DNA from: JBBQAA01 sp038276395
GTDB lineage: Bacteria; Actinomycetota; Thermoleophilia; Solirubrobacterales; Solirubrobacteraceae
DNA length: 35,635 nucleotides
Direction of reading: 5' to 3'
Assembly (NCBI GenBank): GCA_038276395.1
Contig: JBBQAA010000037.1
Coordinates: 1 to 35,635 of the forward strand
Position 1 is the first letter of the stretch, and each line of letters begins with the position of its first letter. The notes under the pieces are model-generated. The model saw only the letters and a list, made by a program, of their open reading frames with translations, was not told where the DNA came from and did no database searches. Made by a program: the position numbers and the translations under genes. Shown here piece after piece: positions 16,429 to 24,055 of the stretch.

Positions 16429-16493
16429 GGGGTCGGATGGTGGCCCGCCCGGATCTCCTACGCCGCCGGGGCGAGACCGGCCGCCACCGCGCA

Positions 16494-16499
16494 TACTCT
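16494..16499 (+). promoter_or_regulatory. -10 element (TACTCT) of the rfbF-rfbG module
   Basis: TACTCT ends 7 bases before the ATG at 16507. CATACT, two bases earlier, is an alternative register. Confidence 0.5.
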
Positions 16500-16506
16500 C
16501 GCGCCG

Positions 16507-17226
16507 ATGCCCCCGATCGATGACGTCCTCATCCTCTGCGGCGGCCGCGGTACGCGGCTGCAGGAGCACACGCGCTCCATCCCCAAGCCGCTCGTGGAGA
16601 TCGGCGGCGAGCCGATCCTCGCCCACGTCGTGCGGATCTACGCCGCCCAGGGGTTCCGCCGCTTCCATCTGCTGACGGGCTACAAGGGCGAGCTGATCGA
16701 GGCCTACGTGGAGGGGCGGGAGTGGCCGGCGGGCGCCGAGGTCATCTGCCATCCGACGGGTCTCGAGACCCCGACCGGGGGGCGGATCGCGCGCGTGGCC
16801 GAGCGCTTCGCCGAGCGCGCCGTGTGCGCGACCTACGCCGACGGGGTGGCCGACATCGACCTGCGCCGCCTGACGGACTTCCACGCCGCCCACGGGGACC
16901 TCGCGACGATGACGGTCGTCAAGCCCGTCCTGCAGTTCGGCATCGCCGAGCTGAGCGGCGATGACCGCGTGCGCGGCTTCATCGAGAAGCCGCGCGCCGA
17001 GTCGTGGGTCAACGGCGGCTTCTTCTGCTTCGAGCCGGCGGCGCTCGGCTACATGGAGGAGGACTCCGTGCTCGAGCGCGCGCCGCTCGAGCGCCTGGCC
17101 GCCGAGGGCCGGCTCCACGCCTTCCGCCACGAGGGCTTCTGGGACTGCATGGACACCTACAAGGACGCCGTGCTGCTGAACGACCTGTGGGCGCGCGGCG
17201 ACGCGCCGTGGAAGGTGTGGGCGTGA
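16507..17226 (+). CDS. rfbF: Glucose-1-phosphate cytidylyltransferase-like nucleotidyltransferase
   Basis: A 239-residue sugar-1-phosphate nucleotidyltransferase. The nucleotide-binding motif is GGRGTRLQEHT (12-22) with the catalytic lysine in IPKPLVEIGG. The middle carries TPTGGRIARV, TYADGVADIDL, EKPRAESWVNGGFFCFE and HEGFWDCMDTYKDAVLLNDLW. The C-terminal PWKVW and the cMDT block are characteristic of RfbF (CTP + glucose 1-phosphate to CDP-glucose) rather than of the dTTP enzymes. It overlaps the next gene (GTGA), an rfbG-like dehydratase, which fits the CDP-sugar pathway. Substrate assignment is by family resemblance and context. Confidence 0.87.
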   Translation: MPPIDDVLILCGGRGTRLQEHTRSIPKPLVEIGGEPILAHVVRIYAAQGFRRFHLLTGYKGELIEAYVEGREWPAGAEVICHPTGLETPTGGRIARVAERFAERAVCATYADGVADIDLRRLTDFHAAHGDLATMTVVKPVLQFGIAELSGDDRVRGFIEKPRAESWVNGGFFCFEPAALGYMEEDSVLERAPLERLAAEGRLHAFRHEGFWDCMDTYKDAVLLNDLWARGDAPWKVWA

Positions 17227-18200
17227 GGAGCGCCTTCGTCACCGGCGCCTACGGGCTGCTCGGCACCTGGCTCGTCAAGGCGCTCCTGGCCGAGGGCGTC
17301 GAGGTCACGGTGCTGCGCCGCGACCGCGCGCCGCGCTCGGCGCTCGTCCTCGAGGGGCTCGAGGTGCGGGTCAACGTCGTCGAGGGAAGCATCACCGACG
17401 GCGCGCTCATCGACCGCGCGCTCGGCGAGTACGAGGCCGACACCGTCTTCCACCTCGCCGCCCAGACCATCGTCGGGACGGCCAACCGCTCCGCCGCCGG
17501 CACGTGGGAGGCCAACGTGCGCGGCACCTGGACGCTGCTCGAGGCCGCGCTGCGTCACCGGATCGCCCGCACCGTGGTCGCCGCCTCGGACAAGGCCTAC
17601 GGACAGCACGCCGAGCTGCCCTACCGGGAGACGGCGGCGCTCGAGCCCCGCTTCCCCTACGACGTCTCCAAGGCGTGCACCGACCTCATCGCGCGCTCCT
17701 ACTTCCACACCTACGGCCTGCCCGTGGCCACGACGCGCTTCGCCAACCTCTACGGCGGCGGGGACGCCAACCGCTCCCGGCTCGTGCCCGAGACCGTCGG
17801 CGCGGCGCTCGCCGGCCGCGCGCCCGTCATCCGCTCCGACGGCTCGCCCGAGCGGGACTTCCTCTACGTGGAGGACGCCGTGGCCGCCTACCTGGCCCTC
17901 GCCCGCGCCCTGGATGATGACCATCCCGCCCGCCCCGCGCGCGGGGAGGCGTTCAACGCGGGAGCGGGGGAGCCGCGCTCGGTGCGCTCGGTCGTCGAAC
18001 TCATCTGCCGCGTGGCCGGCACCGGGGTCGAGCCCGACTTCCAGGGCACCGGCGTCCCCGCGGGGGAGATCGACCGCCAGTACGTGGACGCGGCGAAGCT
18101 CGGCGCCCTGACGGGCTGGGCGCCGGCGGTCGGGCTCGAGGAGGGGATCGGGCGGACCGTGGAGTGGTACCGCGCCCATCCCCAGGCCCTCGGCCGGTGA
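17223..18200 (+). CDS. rfbG: NAD-dependent sugar dehydratase/epimerase, CDP-glucose 4,6-dehydratase-like
   Basis: A 325-residue extended short-chain dehydrogenase. Its NAD-binding motif is GAYGLLG (8-14), followed by FHLAAQTIVG (77-86). The catalytic set is AASDKAYG with Ser122-Asp123-Lys124 and PYDVSK with Tyr146 and Lys150. Blocks such as SDKAYG, DVSKACTDLIARSYFHTYG and FANLYGGGDANRSRLVPE match CDP-glucose 4,6-dehydratase (RfbG) and GDP-mannose 4,6-dehydratase relatives. With the upstream nucleotidyltransferase it would give CDP-4-keto-6-deoxyglucose. The start is GTG overlapping the previous stop. The next frame, a broken glycosyltransferase, also begins with a GTGA overlap, so the operon once continued. 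Confidence 0.84.
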   Translation: MRSAFVTGAYGLLGTWLVKALLAEGVEVTVLRRDRAPRSALVLEGLEVRVNVVEGSITDGALIDRALGEYEADTVFHLAAQTIVGTANRSAAGTWEANVRGTWTLLEAALRHRIARTVVAASDKAYGQHAELPYRETAALEPRFPYDVSKACTDLIARSYFHTYGLPVATTRFANLYGGGDANRSRLVPETVGAALAGRAPVIRSDGSPERDFLYVEDAVAAYLALARALDDDHPARPARGEAFNAGAGEPRSVRSVVELICRVAGTGVEPDFQGTGVPAGEIDRQYVDAAKLGALTGWAPAVGLEEGIGRTVEWYRAHPQALGR

Positions 18201-18698
18201 GGACGGCGCTCTGCGTCGTGGCCGCCTCCCACGAGCGTCCGCTGCGCCTGCGCTGGCTGCTGAACGCGCTCGAGGAGCAGACGCTCCCGCGGGGGGAATG
18301 GGAGGTCGTCGTCTGCCACGACTCCGCCGGGCCTGGCCCGCGCCCTCGCCGGGGTGATCGAGGAGTCGCGCGACCCCGCGGCGTGCCGTACGCGCGCCGA
18401 GGCGTTCTCGCTCGAGCGCACGGTCGAGGCCTACCTCGAGCTCTACGCCGAGCGGGCGGCCGCCTTCGACTTCGCGATCTGCTCGCACACGCTCGAGGAC
18501 GTGGTGCAGGTGCCGCACGCGGCGTGGGCGGCGAGCCCGCCCGCCGAGCACGTGCACGCGATCCTGTGGACGGGGGAGATCCCCCGTACGGAGCGGATCT
18601 TCACCGACCCCGCCGCCTACGACGACTACCTGCGGGAGGTAGTGCCGGACCCACCCCCGCGCCCGCGCCGTCGTCGTCGCCGGCTCATCGGACGATGA
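18197..18698 (+). pseudogene. Composite remnant of glycosyltransferase and methyltransferase genes
   Basis: From GTG 18197, coupled to the rfbG-like gene, the frame reads ALCVVAASHERPLRLRWLL to EWEVVVCHDSAGP, the N-terminus of a family-2 glycosyltransferase. After about 18334 sense continues in another frame. RTRAEAFSLERTVEAYLELY looks like the C-terminal tail of a GT4 glycosyltransferase. It is followed at once by FDFAICSHTLEDV, a class I SAM-methyltransferase motif IV region. An unplaced stretch (WTGEIPRTERIFTDPAAYDD) and an arginine-rich end follow, with a stop at 18698. The simplest reading is that deletions fused the ends of two or three polysaccharide genes. Its last 14 bases overlap the convergent cupredoxin gene. 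Confidence 0.6.
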
Positions 18699-19053
18699 TC
18701 ACCCCGTCCATCCCCGGGTGGATCGTGCACACGTACTTGATCTTCCCCTTCTTCTCGGGGGTGAACGAGTAGGTGCCGCCCTTGCCGAAGTTCTGCGAGC
18801 GGAAACTTGCACCCGACCGGGCGGTCACGTTGTGATCGACGCCGTCCTCGTTCGTCCACGTCACCTTCTGACCGACCTTGACGGTCATCTCCTTGGGTGA
18901 GAAGGCGATGTTCCTCATCGTGACCTGGGCGCCGCCGGAGGACCCTGACGAGCCCGCGGAGGAGGACGGGCCCGAGGACGAGGAGTTGGAGGATCCGCAG
19001 CCGGCGCAGAGCGCGGCGGCGAGCAGCAACACAGACCGGGCGAGGCGGGGCAC
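18685..19053 (-). CDS. Cupredoxin (plastocyanin/azurin-type) lipoprotein
   Basis: A 122-residue exported type 1 copper protein for electron transfer or copper handling. An N-terminal hydrophobic stretch ends in LCAGC, a likely lipobox with Cys19 as the lipid anchor. A Ser/Gly linker (20-42) follows, then one cupredoxin domain. Copper ligands are His74 (DHNV), Cys109, His112 and Met115 (YVCTIHPGM). An in-frame GTG at 19068 is possible, but GTG 19053 is preferred: AAGGAGG lies 5 bases before it, one of the few strong Shine-Dalgarno sequences in the window. It is divergent to yebC with 42 bases between the starts. Confidence 0.9.
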   Translation of the reverse strand: MPRLARSVLLLAAALCAGCGSSNSSSSGPSSSAGSSGSSGGAQVTMRNIAFSPKEMTVKVGQKVTWTNEDGVDHNVTARSGASFRSQNFGKGGTYSFTPEKKGKIKYVCTIHPGMDGVIIVR

Positions 19054-19083
19054 GGCGGCCTCCTTCACAAGGCGGAGCGGGCC

Positions 19084-19089
19084 TACACT
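19084..19089 (+). promoter_or_regulatory. -10 element (TACACT) of yebC
   Basis: TACACT ends 6 bases before the yebC ATG at 19096, implying a leaderless message. The 42-base divergent gap also holds the cupredoxin Shine-Dalgarno sequence, so the two promoters must be packed tightly. Confidence 0.58.
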
Positions 19090-19095
19090 CTAGGC

Positions 19096-19845
19096 ATGTC
19101 CGGCCACTCCAAATGGGCGTCGATCAAGCACAAGAAGGCGATCGTCGACGCCCGCCGCGGCCAGCACTTCACAAAGCTCGCGCGCGCCGTGACCGTCGCC
19201 GCGCGCGAGGGCGGGGGGGACCCCGAGGGCAATCCCTCCCTCGCGCTGGCCATCCAGAAGGCCAGGGCGGCCTCGATGCCCAAGGACAACATCGAGCGCG
19301 CGATCGCCAAGGGCACCGGTGAGGGCGCCGACGCCGAGGCGATCGAGGCCGTGCTCTACGAGGGCTACGGCCCCGGCGGCGTGGCGCTCCTCATCGAGGC
19401 GCTGACCGACAACCGCAACCGCACGAGTGCCGACGTCCGCCACGTCCTCGGCAAGCACGGCGGGAACCTCGGTGAGCCGGGCTCGGTCGCCTACCTGTTC
19501 GACAAGAAGGGCATCGTCGTCGTCGACGCCGAGCGCTTCGCCGAGGACGACGTCATGGTCGCCATCGACGCGGGCGCCGAGGACATCGCCCGCGAGGAGG
19601 GCGTGTGGGAGATCTCCGCCGAGCCCGCCGACCTCACCGCGGTCCGCGAGGCGCTCGCCGGCGCCGGGATCGAGCCCGAGAGCGCCGAGGTCGCCCAGCT
19701 CCCGAAGGTCCGCGTGCCGGTGGACGCCGACGCCGCGGCCAAGGTCATGCGCCTGATCGAGGCGCTCGAGGAGAACGACGACGTCTCCGAGGTCCACGCC
19801 AACCTCGACGTCGACGACGCGCTCCTCGAGCAGGTCGCGGGCTGA
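19096..19845 (+). CDS. yebC: YebC/TACO1-family protein
   Basis: A 249-residue protein of standard YebC length, known both as a DNA-binding regulator and as a translation factor that helps ribosomes through proline stretches. The diagnostic N-terminus MSGHSKWASIKHKKAIVDARRG is intact, followed by GGDPEGNPSLALAIQKARA, MPKDNIERAIAKGTG, YEGYGPGGVALLIE and TDNRNRTSADVRH. The last third has DVSEVHANLDV. Position just before ruvC is the common arrangement in actinobacteria, although here a membrane protein and a divergent gene have been inserted. The start follows the TACACT -10 directly. Confidence 0.97.
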   Translation: MSGHSKWASIKHKKAIVDARRGQHFTKLARAVTVAAREGGGDPEGNPSLALAIQKARAASMPKDNIERAIAKGTGEGADAEAIEAVLYEGYGPGGVALLIEALTDNRNRTSADVRHVLGKHGGNLGEPGSVAYLFDKKGIVVVDAERFAEDDVMVAIDAGAEDIAREEGVWEISAEPADLTAVREALAGAGIEPESAEVAQLPKVRVPVDADAAAKVMRLIEALEENDDVSEVHANLDVDDALLEQVAG

Positions 19846-19847
19846 GC

Positions 19848-20285
19848 ATGGCCTCCGAGGCGTCTCCCGGCGCCACGCGCTCCCCGAACATCGCGGCCGG
19901 CGCGCTGCTGGTCGTCCTCATGGCCGCGGGCTCGGTCGTCATGTGGCTCGTCATCCCCTTAGGCCTGATCTACCTCGCCGGGCACCTCACGACCTCCCAG
20001 CAGCCTTCGATGGGGATCTACGTCGCCCTCGCGGTGGCGATCCCGACGCTCATGGTCGTCGTCATGAAGCTCCTCGGGTGGCTCGACCACGCCTACGCCC
20101 AGGTCATGGCTATCCCCGAGGACGGGCGCTACCGGCCGGGGTGGCTCAAGTCGGTGCGCGGAGAGCGTGACTCCGGCCACCGCCGCACGGTGCTCGACAT
20201 CGTGATGATCGTCTCGGTGGGCGTCGCGGTGCTTGGCTCGGCCGTGTGGTTCTTCGGCTTCGCGGGGTCGAGCATCCCGAAGTAG
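19848..20285 (+). CDS. Small membrane protein downstream of yebC
   Basis: A 145-residue protein of unknown family. Three hydrophobic helices are visible at about 15-44, 52-74 and 111-138. A short positively charged loop with DGRYRPGWLKSVRGERDSG lies between the second and third. The ATG at 19848 is 2 bases after the yebC stop, so it is surely co-transcribed with yebC. No catalytic or ligand motif is visible. A GC hairpin about 70 bases after its stop may end the transcript. Confidence 0.8.
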   Translation: MASEASPGATRSPNIAAGALLVVLMAAGSVVMWLVIPLGLIYLAGHLTTSQQPSMGIYVALAVAIPTLMVVVMKLLGWLDHAYAQVMAIPEDGRYRPGWLKSVRGERDSGHRRTVLDIVMIVSVGVAVLGSAVWFFGFAGSSIPK

Positions 20286-20593
20286 GGCGCTCAGCTCGCG
20301 GTGCTGCCCGCTGAACGGCCCGTAGCCGTCGGCCATGAAGGAGGGAGGGACGGGCGAAGCGGCGAGTCGCGGTGGCGCCGCTTTGTGCCTTCCCCTCGCG
20401 CGCGCGAGGCCGCGTCGACGAAACAATTGCCCCACGGCGGTTTCGTGGACATCGCCCGGTCCGGCGCCGCGAGGTTGACGAAGCGACGACCCTCGGCCCG
20501 CGGAGCGCCTTGGCGCCCTCCTTCCTGGTCCTTCCGGGCTGCTCCGGACCCGCCGCGGGCGCCGCGAGCCGAGCACCGCGCCGCCGGAGCCTC
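20286..20593. other. 308-base stretch without a convincing gene
   Basis: It lies between two convergent genes. It holds a terminator-like hairpin at 20357-20383 and a small imperfect inverted repeat (ACGAAAC ... GTTTCGT) around 20417-20445. On the minus strand a short open piece reads MADGYGPFSGQHREL, which looks protein-like but belongs to no family I recognise. It may be debris of another lost gene. Confidence 0.4.
20357..20383 (+). terminator. Terminator-like hairpin after the yebC transcript
   Basis: AAGCGGCG and CGCCGCTT form a perfect 8-base-pair stem around an 11-base loop, followed by a short TTTG. The T tract is poor, as is usual in GC-rich actinobacteria. It lies 71 bases after the membrane-protein stop. 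Confidence 0.4.
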
Positions 20594-21748
20594 CTACGCC
20601 ACGAAGGTGCTCAGCTGCCGCCGCGTGTAGAGCCAGCCCTGCAGCGCCTCGACGACCTGGGGATCGAACTGGCCGCCCGCGTTCTTCGAGAGCTCGAGCA
20701 GCGCGAGCGGCTCGGCCATCGCCGTGCGGTAGGGGCGGTCGGAGGTCATCGCGTGGTAGGCGTCGCAGGCGAGGATGATCCGGGAGCCGAGCGGGATCTC
20801 GGCGCCCGAGATCCGATCCGGGTAGCCCGAGCCGTCGAAGGACTCGTGCTCGTGGCGGACGATCCGCGCCACCGGGCCGAGACCCGGGACGGCGCGCAGG
20901 ATCCGCTCGCCGATCACCGGGTGCTGGCGCATGAGCTCCCACTCCTCGTCGTTCAGCGGGCCGGCCTTGTTGAGGACGGAGTCGGGGATCCCCACCTTGC
21001 CGATGCCGTGCAGGAGCGCGCCCGCGCGGATCCGCTCGACCTCGGCGTCGTCGGTGCCGAGGGTGCGCGCCACGCCGGCCGCCATCTCGATGACCGACTC
21101 GGAGTGCTCGCCCGTGTAGCGGTCGCGCTCAAGCAGGGCGACGGCCAGGGCCTCGATCGCGTCGCGGTTGCCCGCGTCGGCGCCGACTCCCTCCGAGCCG
21201 CAGGCGAGCACGAGGCGCCCGCCGCCCGCGGCGCGGGCCTCGGAGAGCGCGCCGACGGCGGCCGCCTCGAGGATCTCGGCGCTCTGGCGCTCCTCGCGGC
21301 AGGCCAGGCCGGCGGCCATCGGGCAGACCGGCTCGAGCTCCTGAAGGAGGCGCTCCGCGCCGGCCCGCCCGCCGGCCACGCCGGTCTCCGGCATGAGGAC
21401 GGCGAAGGAGCTCCCGGGGCCGCGAAAGACGCAGTCGGCCGAGCGGGCGAGCCCCCGCAGGGCGAGGGCAACCATGCGCAGGCGCTCGTCGGCGGCGTGG
21501 TAGCCGCGGGTCGCCCGGTAGCCGTCGAGGCCGTTGAGCTCGAGCAGGAGCAGGGCGAGCGGGCGGCGGTAGCGGCGGGAGCGGGCGACCTCGTCGATGA
21601 TCCGCGCCCGGAAGATGGGCAGGGAGGGCAGGCCGGTGGCGTCGTCCTCGAGCGTGCGGGAGGCCAGCTCGTGCTCGAGCTCAGCGATGCGCCGCTCGCG
21701 CGCGGCGAGGCGCGCCAGGAGATCGTCCCTTTCCCGGGTGCCCCACAT
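20594..21748 (-). CDS. Degenerate GGDEF plus HD-GYP domain protein
   Basis: A 384-residue protein. A short coiled-coil-like N-terminus is followed by a GGDEF-type domain (~32-145) whose signature reads PGSSF (111-115) instead of GGDEF. An HD-GYP domain (~195-370) follows. Its HHExxDGSGYP-type motif (HEHESFDGSGYP, 299-310) and CDAYHAMTSDRPYR are intact, but the HD pair itself is HG: LLHGIGK with His247-Gly248 where the metal-bridging aspartate belongs. Cyclase activity is very unlikely and c-di-GMP phosphodiesterase activity doubtful, so it may be a c-di-GMP sensor or scaffold. An AGGA lies a few bases before ATG 21748; an in-frame ATG at 21763 adds five residues. It is divergent to ruvC. Confidence 0.88.
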   Translation of the reverse strand: MWGTRERDDLLARLAARERRIAELEHELASRTLEDDATGLPSLPIFRARIIDEVARSRRYRRPLALLLLELNGLDGYRATRGYHAADERLRMVALALRGLARSADCVFRGPGSSFAVLMPETGVAGGRAGAERLLQELEPVCPMAAGLACREERQSAEILEAAAVGALSEARAAGGGRLVLACGSEGVGADAGNRDAIEALAVALLERDRYTGEHSESVIEMAAGVARTLGTDDAEVERIRAGALLHGIGKVGIPDSVLNKAGPLNDEEWELMRQHPVIGERILRAVPGLGPVARIVRHEHESFDGSGYPDRISGAEIPLGSRIILACDAYHAMTSDRPYRTAMAEPLALLELSKNAGGQFDPQVVEALQGWLYTRRQLSTFVA

Positions 21749-21847
21749 GCTCGCTTCCTGCATCGGCCCGTCCGGCGCGGACTTGAGCGGCCCCGCCGGG
21801 GGCTGGACGCAAAGGCATCCGGGCCGGCGCGGAGAATCCCCTCTCGC

Positions 21848-22366
21848 ATGGTCGTCCTCGGCATCGATCCCGGCACCGCCAACACCGGCTACGGCGTCGT
21901 CGCGCGCCGCGGCTCGCGCTGGATCGCAGTCGACGGCGGCGTCGTCGAGACCTCCCCCCGCGAGGAGCTCTCGGTGCGCCTGGCGGCGATCCACGCGCGG
22001 GTCGGCGAGCTCCTGGCCGAGCACGTCCCCGGCGCGGTCGCCGTCGAGGACCTGTACTTCGGCGCCAACGTGCGCTCGGCGCTGGCCGTCGGCCACGCGC
22101 GCGGCGCCGTCCTCACCGCCGCCGGCCAGGCCGGGACACCGTGCCACGGCTACACGCCCCAGCAGGTCAAGAGCGCCGTGTGCGGCTCGGGTCGCGCCGA
22201 CAAGGCACAGGTCCAGCGCATGGTCGGCCGCCTGCTCGGCCTCCCCGCCCCGCCGCGCCCCGACCACGCCGCCGACGCCCTGGCCGTCGCCCTCTGCCAC
22301 GCCAACCGCGCGCCGCTCATCGCCGCCGTGCGCGCCCCCGCGCCGGGCCCGGCGGTCGTCGGTTGA
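21848..22366 (+). CDS. ruvC: Holliday junction endonuclease RuvC
   Basis: A 172-residue resolvase of standard length, which cuts four-way junctions symmetrically after RuvAB branch migration. The four catalytic acids are in place: Asp7 (GIDPG), the Glu in VAVEDLYFG, and two Asp in the C-terminal PDHAADALAVALCH. The start is the ATG at 21848; the open frame extends far upstream but without RuvC homology. ruvA follows with a TTGA overlap. Unlike most genes here there is no clear -10 close to the start, so the ruv operon may use a different promoter type. Confidence 0.97.
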   Translation: MVVLGIDPGTANTGYGVVARRGSRWIAVDGGVVETSPREELSVRLAAIHARVGELLAEHVPGAVAVEDLYFGANVRSALAVGHARGAVLTAAGQAGTPCHGYTPQQVKSAVCGSGRADKAQVQRMVGRLLGLPAPPRPDHAADALAVALCHANRAPLIAAVRAPAPGPAVVG

Positions 22367-22983
22367 TCGCCCTGCTCGCCGGCGAGGTGGCCGCGCGCCG
22401 CGCCGATCACGTCGTCGTCCTCACCGGCGGCGTCGGCTATCGCCTGAGCGTCTCGGGGGAGACCCTGCGCCACGTCCCCGCGGTCGGCGAGCCCGTCACC
22501 CTGCACGCCCACCTCGTCGTGCGCGACGACGCCCTGCAGCTCTACGGCTTCGCCACCGAGGAGGAGCGGGAGCTCTTCCTGCTCCTGCTGGGCGTCCAGG
22601 CCGTCGGGCCGAAGGTCGCCCTCGCCGTGCTCTCGGACGGGACGCCGCGGGAGCTGACCGGCGCGCTCGTGGCCGGCGACGCCGCGCGCTTCCAGGCCGT
22701 GCCCGGGATCGGCAAGCGCACGGCCGAGCGGATCGTCCTCGAACTGCGCCCCAAGGTCGCCGAGACCGAGGCCGGCCTCGGGGCGGGCGCCGAGGCGATC
22801 GTCGTGCGCCGCGCCGAGGACCCCCGCACGTTGGCCCGTGACGGCCTGATCGGCCTCGGGCTCGCCCCCGCCGAGGCCGAGGAGCTGCTCGGCCGCGTCG
22901 AGGGCCGGACGCCCGAGGAGCTCATCGCCGCCTCGCTGCGCCTCGCCTCGGGCGCCGCCGCCCGCCGGGCGGTGGTCGAATGA
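22363..22983 (+). CDS. ruvA: Holliday junction branch migration protein RuvA
   Basis: A 206-residue protein, the expected length, which binds the junction as a tetramer and positions RuvB. The N-terminal OB-fold begins MIALLAGEV when the first codon, TTG at 22363, is read as Met; this start overlaps the ruvC stop (TTGA). The middle carries the helix-hairpin-helix motifs LLLGVQAVGPKVALAVLS and VPGIGKRTAERIVLEL. A flexible acidic linker leads to domain III (RDGLIGLGLAPAEAEELL), which contacts RuvB. No later start gives a complete OB-fold, so TTG is well supported. Confidence 0.96.
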   Translation: MIALLAGEVAARRADHVVVLTGGVGYRLSVSGETLRHVPAVGEPVTLHAHLVVRDDALQLYGFATEEERELFLLLLGVQAVGPKVALAVLSDGTPRELTGALVAGDAARFQAVPGIGKRTAERIVLELRPKVAETEAGLGAGAEAIVVRRAEDPRTLARDGLIGLGLAPAEAEELLGRVEGRTPEELIAASLRLASGAAARRAVVE

Positions 22984-24005
22984 CCCCCACCGCCCGCATC
23001 CAGACGCCGGACGCCCTGCCCGAGGACGAGGTCGACCGCTCCCTACGCCCCCGGCGCCTCGACGACTTCGTCGGCCAGGAGGCGCTCCGTGCCCAGCTCG
23101 GCGTCTCCCTCGAGGCCGCCGCCGCGCGCGGCGAGGCGCTCGACCACGTGCTGCTGGCGGGGCCGCCCGGCCTCGGCAAGACCTCGCTGGCCCAGATCCT
23201 CGCCGTCGAGCTCGAGGTTCCCTTCGTGGCCACCGCCGGCCCGGCGCTCGAGCGCAAGGCCGACATCGCCGCCTTCCTCTCCGCGCTCGAGCCCCGTTCG
23301 CTCTTCTTCATCGACGAGATCCACCGCCTCCCGCGCGCCGTGGAGGAGACGCTCTACCCGGCGATGGAGGACGCCCAGCTCCCGATCACCGTCGGCCAGG
23401 GCGCGGGGGCGCGCGTCGTCACGCTCGAGCTGCCCGCCTTCACGCTCGTGGGGGCGACGACGCGCGCCGGCCTCCTGACGACGCCGCTGCGTGACCGCTT
23501 CGGGATCCAGCACCGGCTCGAGCACTACGACCCGGACGACCTCGCGCGGATCGTCGTGCGCTCGGCTCACCTGCTCGGCGTCGAGACCGAGCCCGCGGGA
23601 GCGCGCGCCAACGCCACGCGCTCCCGCGGCACGCCGCGCGTGGCCAACCGGCTGCTCAAGCGCGTACGCGACTTCGCCGAGGTCCGCGGCACGGGCGTCG
23701 TCACCGCCGCTGTCGCCGACGCCGCGCTGGCGTTGCTCGAGGTCGACGAGGCCGGCCTCGACCGCCTCGACCGGGAGATCCTGCGCGCCGTGTGCGAGAC
23801 CTTCGGCGGCGGGCCCGTCGGGCTCTCGACCCTTGCCGTGGCGGTGGGGGAGGACCAGGACACGATCGAGGACGTCTACGAGCCCTATCTCCTCCAGCGC
23901 GGCCTGCTCGAGCGCACCCCCCGCGGGCGCGCCGCCACCCGGCGCACGTGGTCCCACCTCGGCCTGGCGCCGCCGCCCGCGGCGTCCCCGCCGGGGCTCT
24001 TCTGA
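22980..24005 (+). CDS. ruvB: Holliday junction branch migration ATPase RuvB
   Basis: A 341-residue AAA+ motor that drives branch migration. Walker A is GPPGLGKT (61-68) and Walker B is FFIDEIHRL with Asp112-Glu113. Sensor I lies in FTLVGATTRAG, the arginine-finger region in TTPLRDRFGIQHRLEHY, and sensor II in SRGTPRVANRLLKRVRDF. The C-terminal winged helix contains FGGGPVGLSTLAVAVGED. The start overlaps the ruvA stop (ATGA). Length and all motifs are normal. Confidence 0.97.
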   Translation: MTPTARIQTPDALPEDEVDRSLRPRRLDDFVGQEALRAQLGVSLEAAAARGEALDHVLLAGPPGLGKTSLAQILAVELEVPFVATAGPALERKADIAAFLSALEPRSLFFIDEIHRLPRAVEETLYPAMEDAQLPITVGQGAGARVVTLELPAFTLVGATTRAGLLTTPLRDRFGIQHRLEHYDPDDLARIVVRSAHLLGVETEPAGARANATRSRGTPRVANRLLKRVRDFAEVRGTGVVTAAVADAALALLEVDEAGLDRLDREILRAVCETFGGGPVGLSTLAVAVGEDQDTIEDVYEPYLLQRGLLERTPRGRAATRRTWSHLGLAPPPAASPPGLF

Positions 24006-24034
24006 GAACCGCCGAGCGCGGCGCGGCGAGCCCG

Positions 24035-24040
24035 TACCCT
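24035..24040 (+). promoter_or_regulatory. -10 element (TACCCT) before the zinc-ribbon/PAS gene
   Basis: TACCCT ends 15 bases before the ATG at 24056, further than in the other cases. Initiation would leave a leader of roughly 8 bases with GAAGG close to the ATG. It may give the secDF genes their own promoter inside the ruv operon. Confidence 0.42.
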
Positions 24041-24055
24041 TGAACCGAAGGCGCG

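Noticed and set aside
20372..22366. 664-codon plus-strand frame ending in RuvC, read as an N-terminally extended RuvC
   Set aside because: The first ~490 codons are antisense to the GGDEF/HD-GYP gene and show no RuvC homology; RuvC is full length from ATG 21848.
23575..23640. Possible internal damage in RuvB around the ARANATRSRGTPR segment
   Set aside because: The spacing to the sensor II motif and the total length of 341 residues are normal, so this is ordinary variation.
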